A stretch of 32,277 nucleotides of DNA from an uncultured Eubacteriales bacterium (GTDB lineage Bacteria; Bacillota; Clostridia; Oscillospirales; Oscillospiraceae), in assembly GCA_900545925.1 (NCBI GenBank), contig URAZ01000035.1:1-32277 (forward strand), given 5' to 3'. Under the pieces are notes generated by a model that worked only from the letters and a program-made list of their open reading frames with translations, did not search any database and was not told the origin of the DNA. Position numbers and translations under genes: made by a program. How positions within the stretch are numbered: the first letter of the stretch is position 1; each line of letters opens with the position of its first letter. Of this stretch, positions 31,071 through 32,277 are shown piece by piece.

Positions 31071-32137
31071 ACGAAAACCTGTTTGAAGTACTGCGCGCCT
31101 TCCGGCTGGACGCAAAGCCTGTTTCCTGCGAGCCGTATGGCTGCGGGCACATCAATGTGACCTATCTTGCCGTGACGGAAAGCGGCCGGCGCTATATCCT
31201 GCAAAAAATCAACAACAACACGTTCCGCGACGTGGCGGGGCTGATGGAAAATATCACTGCCGTCACGGAGTTCCTGCGGACAAAAACAGACGACCCGCGC
31301 GGCGTTCTGACGCTCGTGAAAACGACCGGCGGTGCAAGCTATCTGCACACGCAGGATGGCTACTGGCGCGTGTATGACTTTGTGGAGGACACGATTTGCC
31401 TCCAGCTTCCCGAGACGGACGAGGACTTTTATCAGAGCGCCGTGGGCTTCGGCACCTTCCAGCAGCTTCTGACGGATTTTCCGGCGGCGAAGCTGCACGA
31501 GACCATCCCGAATTTCCACAATACGCCCGACCGTTACCGCGCGTTCCTTGAGACATTGGAGCGTGACCCCATGCACCGGGCGGCGCAGGTTCAGCCTGAA
31601 ATTGAATTTGCGCTGGCCCGGCAGGCAGGAATGTCGGCCATTCAGAATGCGCTGACCGCGGGCGAGCTGCCGCTGCGCGTCACGCACAACGACACGAAGC
31701 TCAATAACGTCCTGCTGGACGCAAAAACGCGCAAAGCCCTTTGCGTCATCGACCTCGACACGGTCATGCCCGGTTCGAGCCTTTATGACTTCGGTGACTC
31801 CATCCGCTTCGGCGCGGCGACGGCCGCAGAGGATGAAAAAGACCTTTCCAAAATGGAGATGAGCCTTGACCGCTTCCGCGTCTTTACGCGTGGCTATGTC
31901 CGTGCCTGCCCCGGCCTGACGGCAAAGGAGCTGGAACTGCTGCCGATGGGCGCAAAGACCATGACCATGGAGTGCGGCGTCCGCTTCCTGACAGACTATC
32001 TGGACGGGAATCATTATTTCGCCGTTCACCGCGACGGCCAGAACCTCGACCGCTGCCGCACCCAGTTCAAGCTCGTGGCGGACATGGAGAAGAAATGGGA
32101 CGAAATGCGCAGAATCGTGGAGGAGGAATCGAGATGA
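31067..32137 (+). CDS. nahK: N-acetylhexosamine 1-kinase (NahK/LnpB type)
   Basis: The ATG at 31067 (GGAGGA upstream, ATGA overlap with the previous stop) gives 356 residues, close to the 359 I recall for Bifidobacterium NahK. The protein has the aminoglycoside-phosphotransferase fold: YGCGHINVTYLAV (24-36) as nucleotide-binding loop, the catalytic THNDTKLNNVLLD (206-218) with His207-Asn-Asp209, and metal-binding VIDLDTV (227-233). The element DFGDSIRFGA follows at 241-250, and ECGVRFLTDYLDGNHYF near the end matches the NahK group. NahK phosphorylates GlcNAc or GalNAc at C1 with ATP, the entry step of the lacto-N-biose/galacto-N-biose pathway. With galE directly after, it forms a core of that pathway; the GH112 phosphorylase gene is not in this window. 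Confidence 0.9.
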   Translation: MNENLFEVLRAFRLDAKPVSCEPYGCGHINVTYLAVTESGRRYILQKINNNTFRDVAGLMENITAVTEFLRTKTDDPRGVLTLVKTTGGASYLHTQDGYWRVYDFVEDTICLQLPETDEDFYQSAVGFGTFQQLLTDFPAAKLHETIPNFHNTPDRYRAFLETLERDPMHRAAQVQPEIEFALARQAGMSAIQNALTAGELPLRVTHNDTKLNNVLLDAKTRKALCVIDLDTVMPGSSLYDFGDSIRFGAATAAEDEKDLSKMEMSLDRFRVFTRGYVRACPGLTAKELELLPMGAKTMTMECGVRFLTDYLDGNHYFAVHRDGQNLDRCRTQFKLVADMEKKWDEMRRIVEEESR

Positions 32138-32277
32138 ACGTACTTGTGACCGGCGGCGCCGGGTATATTGGCAGCCACACCTGTGTGGAGCTGATAGAGA
32201 CAGGCCATACGCCGATTGTAATTGACAATCTCAGCAATTCCAACCCTGAAAGCCTGCACCGCGTAGCCGAAATTACC
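32134..32277 (+). CDS. galE: UDP-glucose 4-epimerase, 3'-truncated by window end
   Basis: The ATG at 32134 overlaps the kinase stop in an ATGA and follows GGAGGA. The 48 visible codons read MNVLVTGGAGYIGSHTCVEL, the Rossmann NAD-binding start of GalE, then DNLSNSNPESL, the nucleotide-specificity loop of GalE enzymes. GalE interconverts UDP-glucose/UDP-galactose and in many organisms UDP-GlcNAc/UDP-GalNAc. Its place after the kinase points to conversion of GalNAc- or Gal-derived nucleotides to the Glc/GlcNAc series. The rest of the gene lies outside the window. Confidence 0.95.
   Translation, partial: MNVLVTGGAGYIGSHTCVELIETGHTPIVIDNLSNSNPESLHRVAEIT

Overview
The window looks like a chromosomal segment of an anaerobic gut Firmicute of the Oscillospiraceae/Ruminococcaceae type (Flavonifractor, Pseudoflavonifractor or Intestinimonas-like). 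The reasons are Gram-positive-style Shine-Dalgarno sites, lipoprotein solute-binding proteins, SLH cell-wall anchoring, YesM/YesN-type two-component regulation and fairly GC-rich coding sequence. The assignment is inference; no rRNA or tRNA is present.

Left part (1-6.4 kb) is accessory, with eroded mobile DNA: a phage-type coiled-coil protein at the window edge, a 45-codon XRE repressor stump, a cluster of strong hairpins without a gene, a VanZ-family membrane protein, a pseudogene carrying a stop and a frameshift, a TetR regulator with a probable self-operator, a DUF1254/DUF1214 lipoprotein, and a short chimeric ORF. A bidirectional terminator closes this part. It is followed on the minus strand by a two-gene unit (YfcC-type permease, then M20 amidohydrolase) with a clear promoter.

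The rest (9.3-32.3 kb) reads as one glycan-utilisation locus. Its centre is a 3048-residue secreted, SLH-anchored multi-enzyme: two discoidin-like domains, a five-bladed-propeller domain with a His/Asp/His metal-site pattern like that of the blood-group-A GalNAc deacetylase family CE18, and two GH98-type (endo-beta-galactosidase of ABO antigens) catalytic domains separated by carbohydrate-binding and Ig-like modules. Upstream lie a response regulator and histidine kinase (minus strand). On the plus strand follow an orphan solute-binding lipoprotein, then an operon of solute-binding protein, two permeases, a cytoplasmic GH29 fucosidase, a Gfo/Idh/MocA enzyme and a second, cytoplasmic copy of the CE18-like propeller. 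A final group encodes a nucleotidyltransferase (internally deleted), an N-acetylhexosamine 1-kinase and GalE (cut by the window end).

Proposed logic (inference): the surface enzyme binds mucin or blood-group glycans, may deacetylate terminal GalNAc and releases A/B-type oligosaccharides. The ABC importer takes them in, the fucosidase and companion enzymes trim them, and the kinase/GalE pair feeds HexNAc/Gal into metabolism. The giant enzyme and the importer operon share an almost identical operator-like element at the same distance from a similar -10 box, which supports a single regulon under the AraC-type response regulator. No ABC ATPase, GH36 galactosaminidase or GH112 phosphorylase is present in the window.
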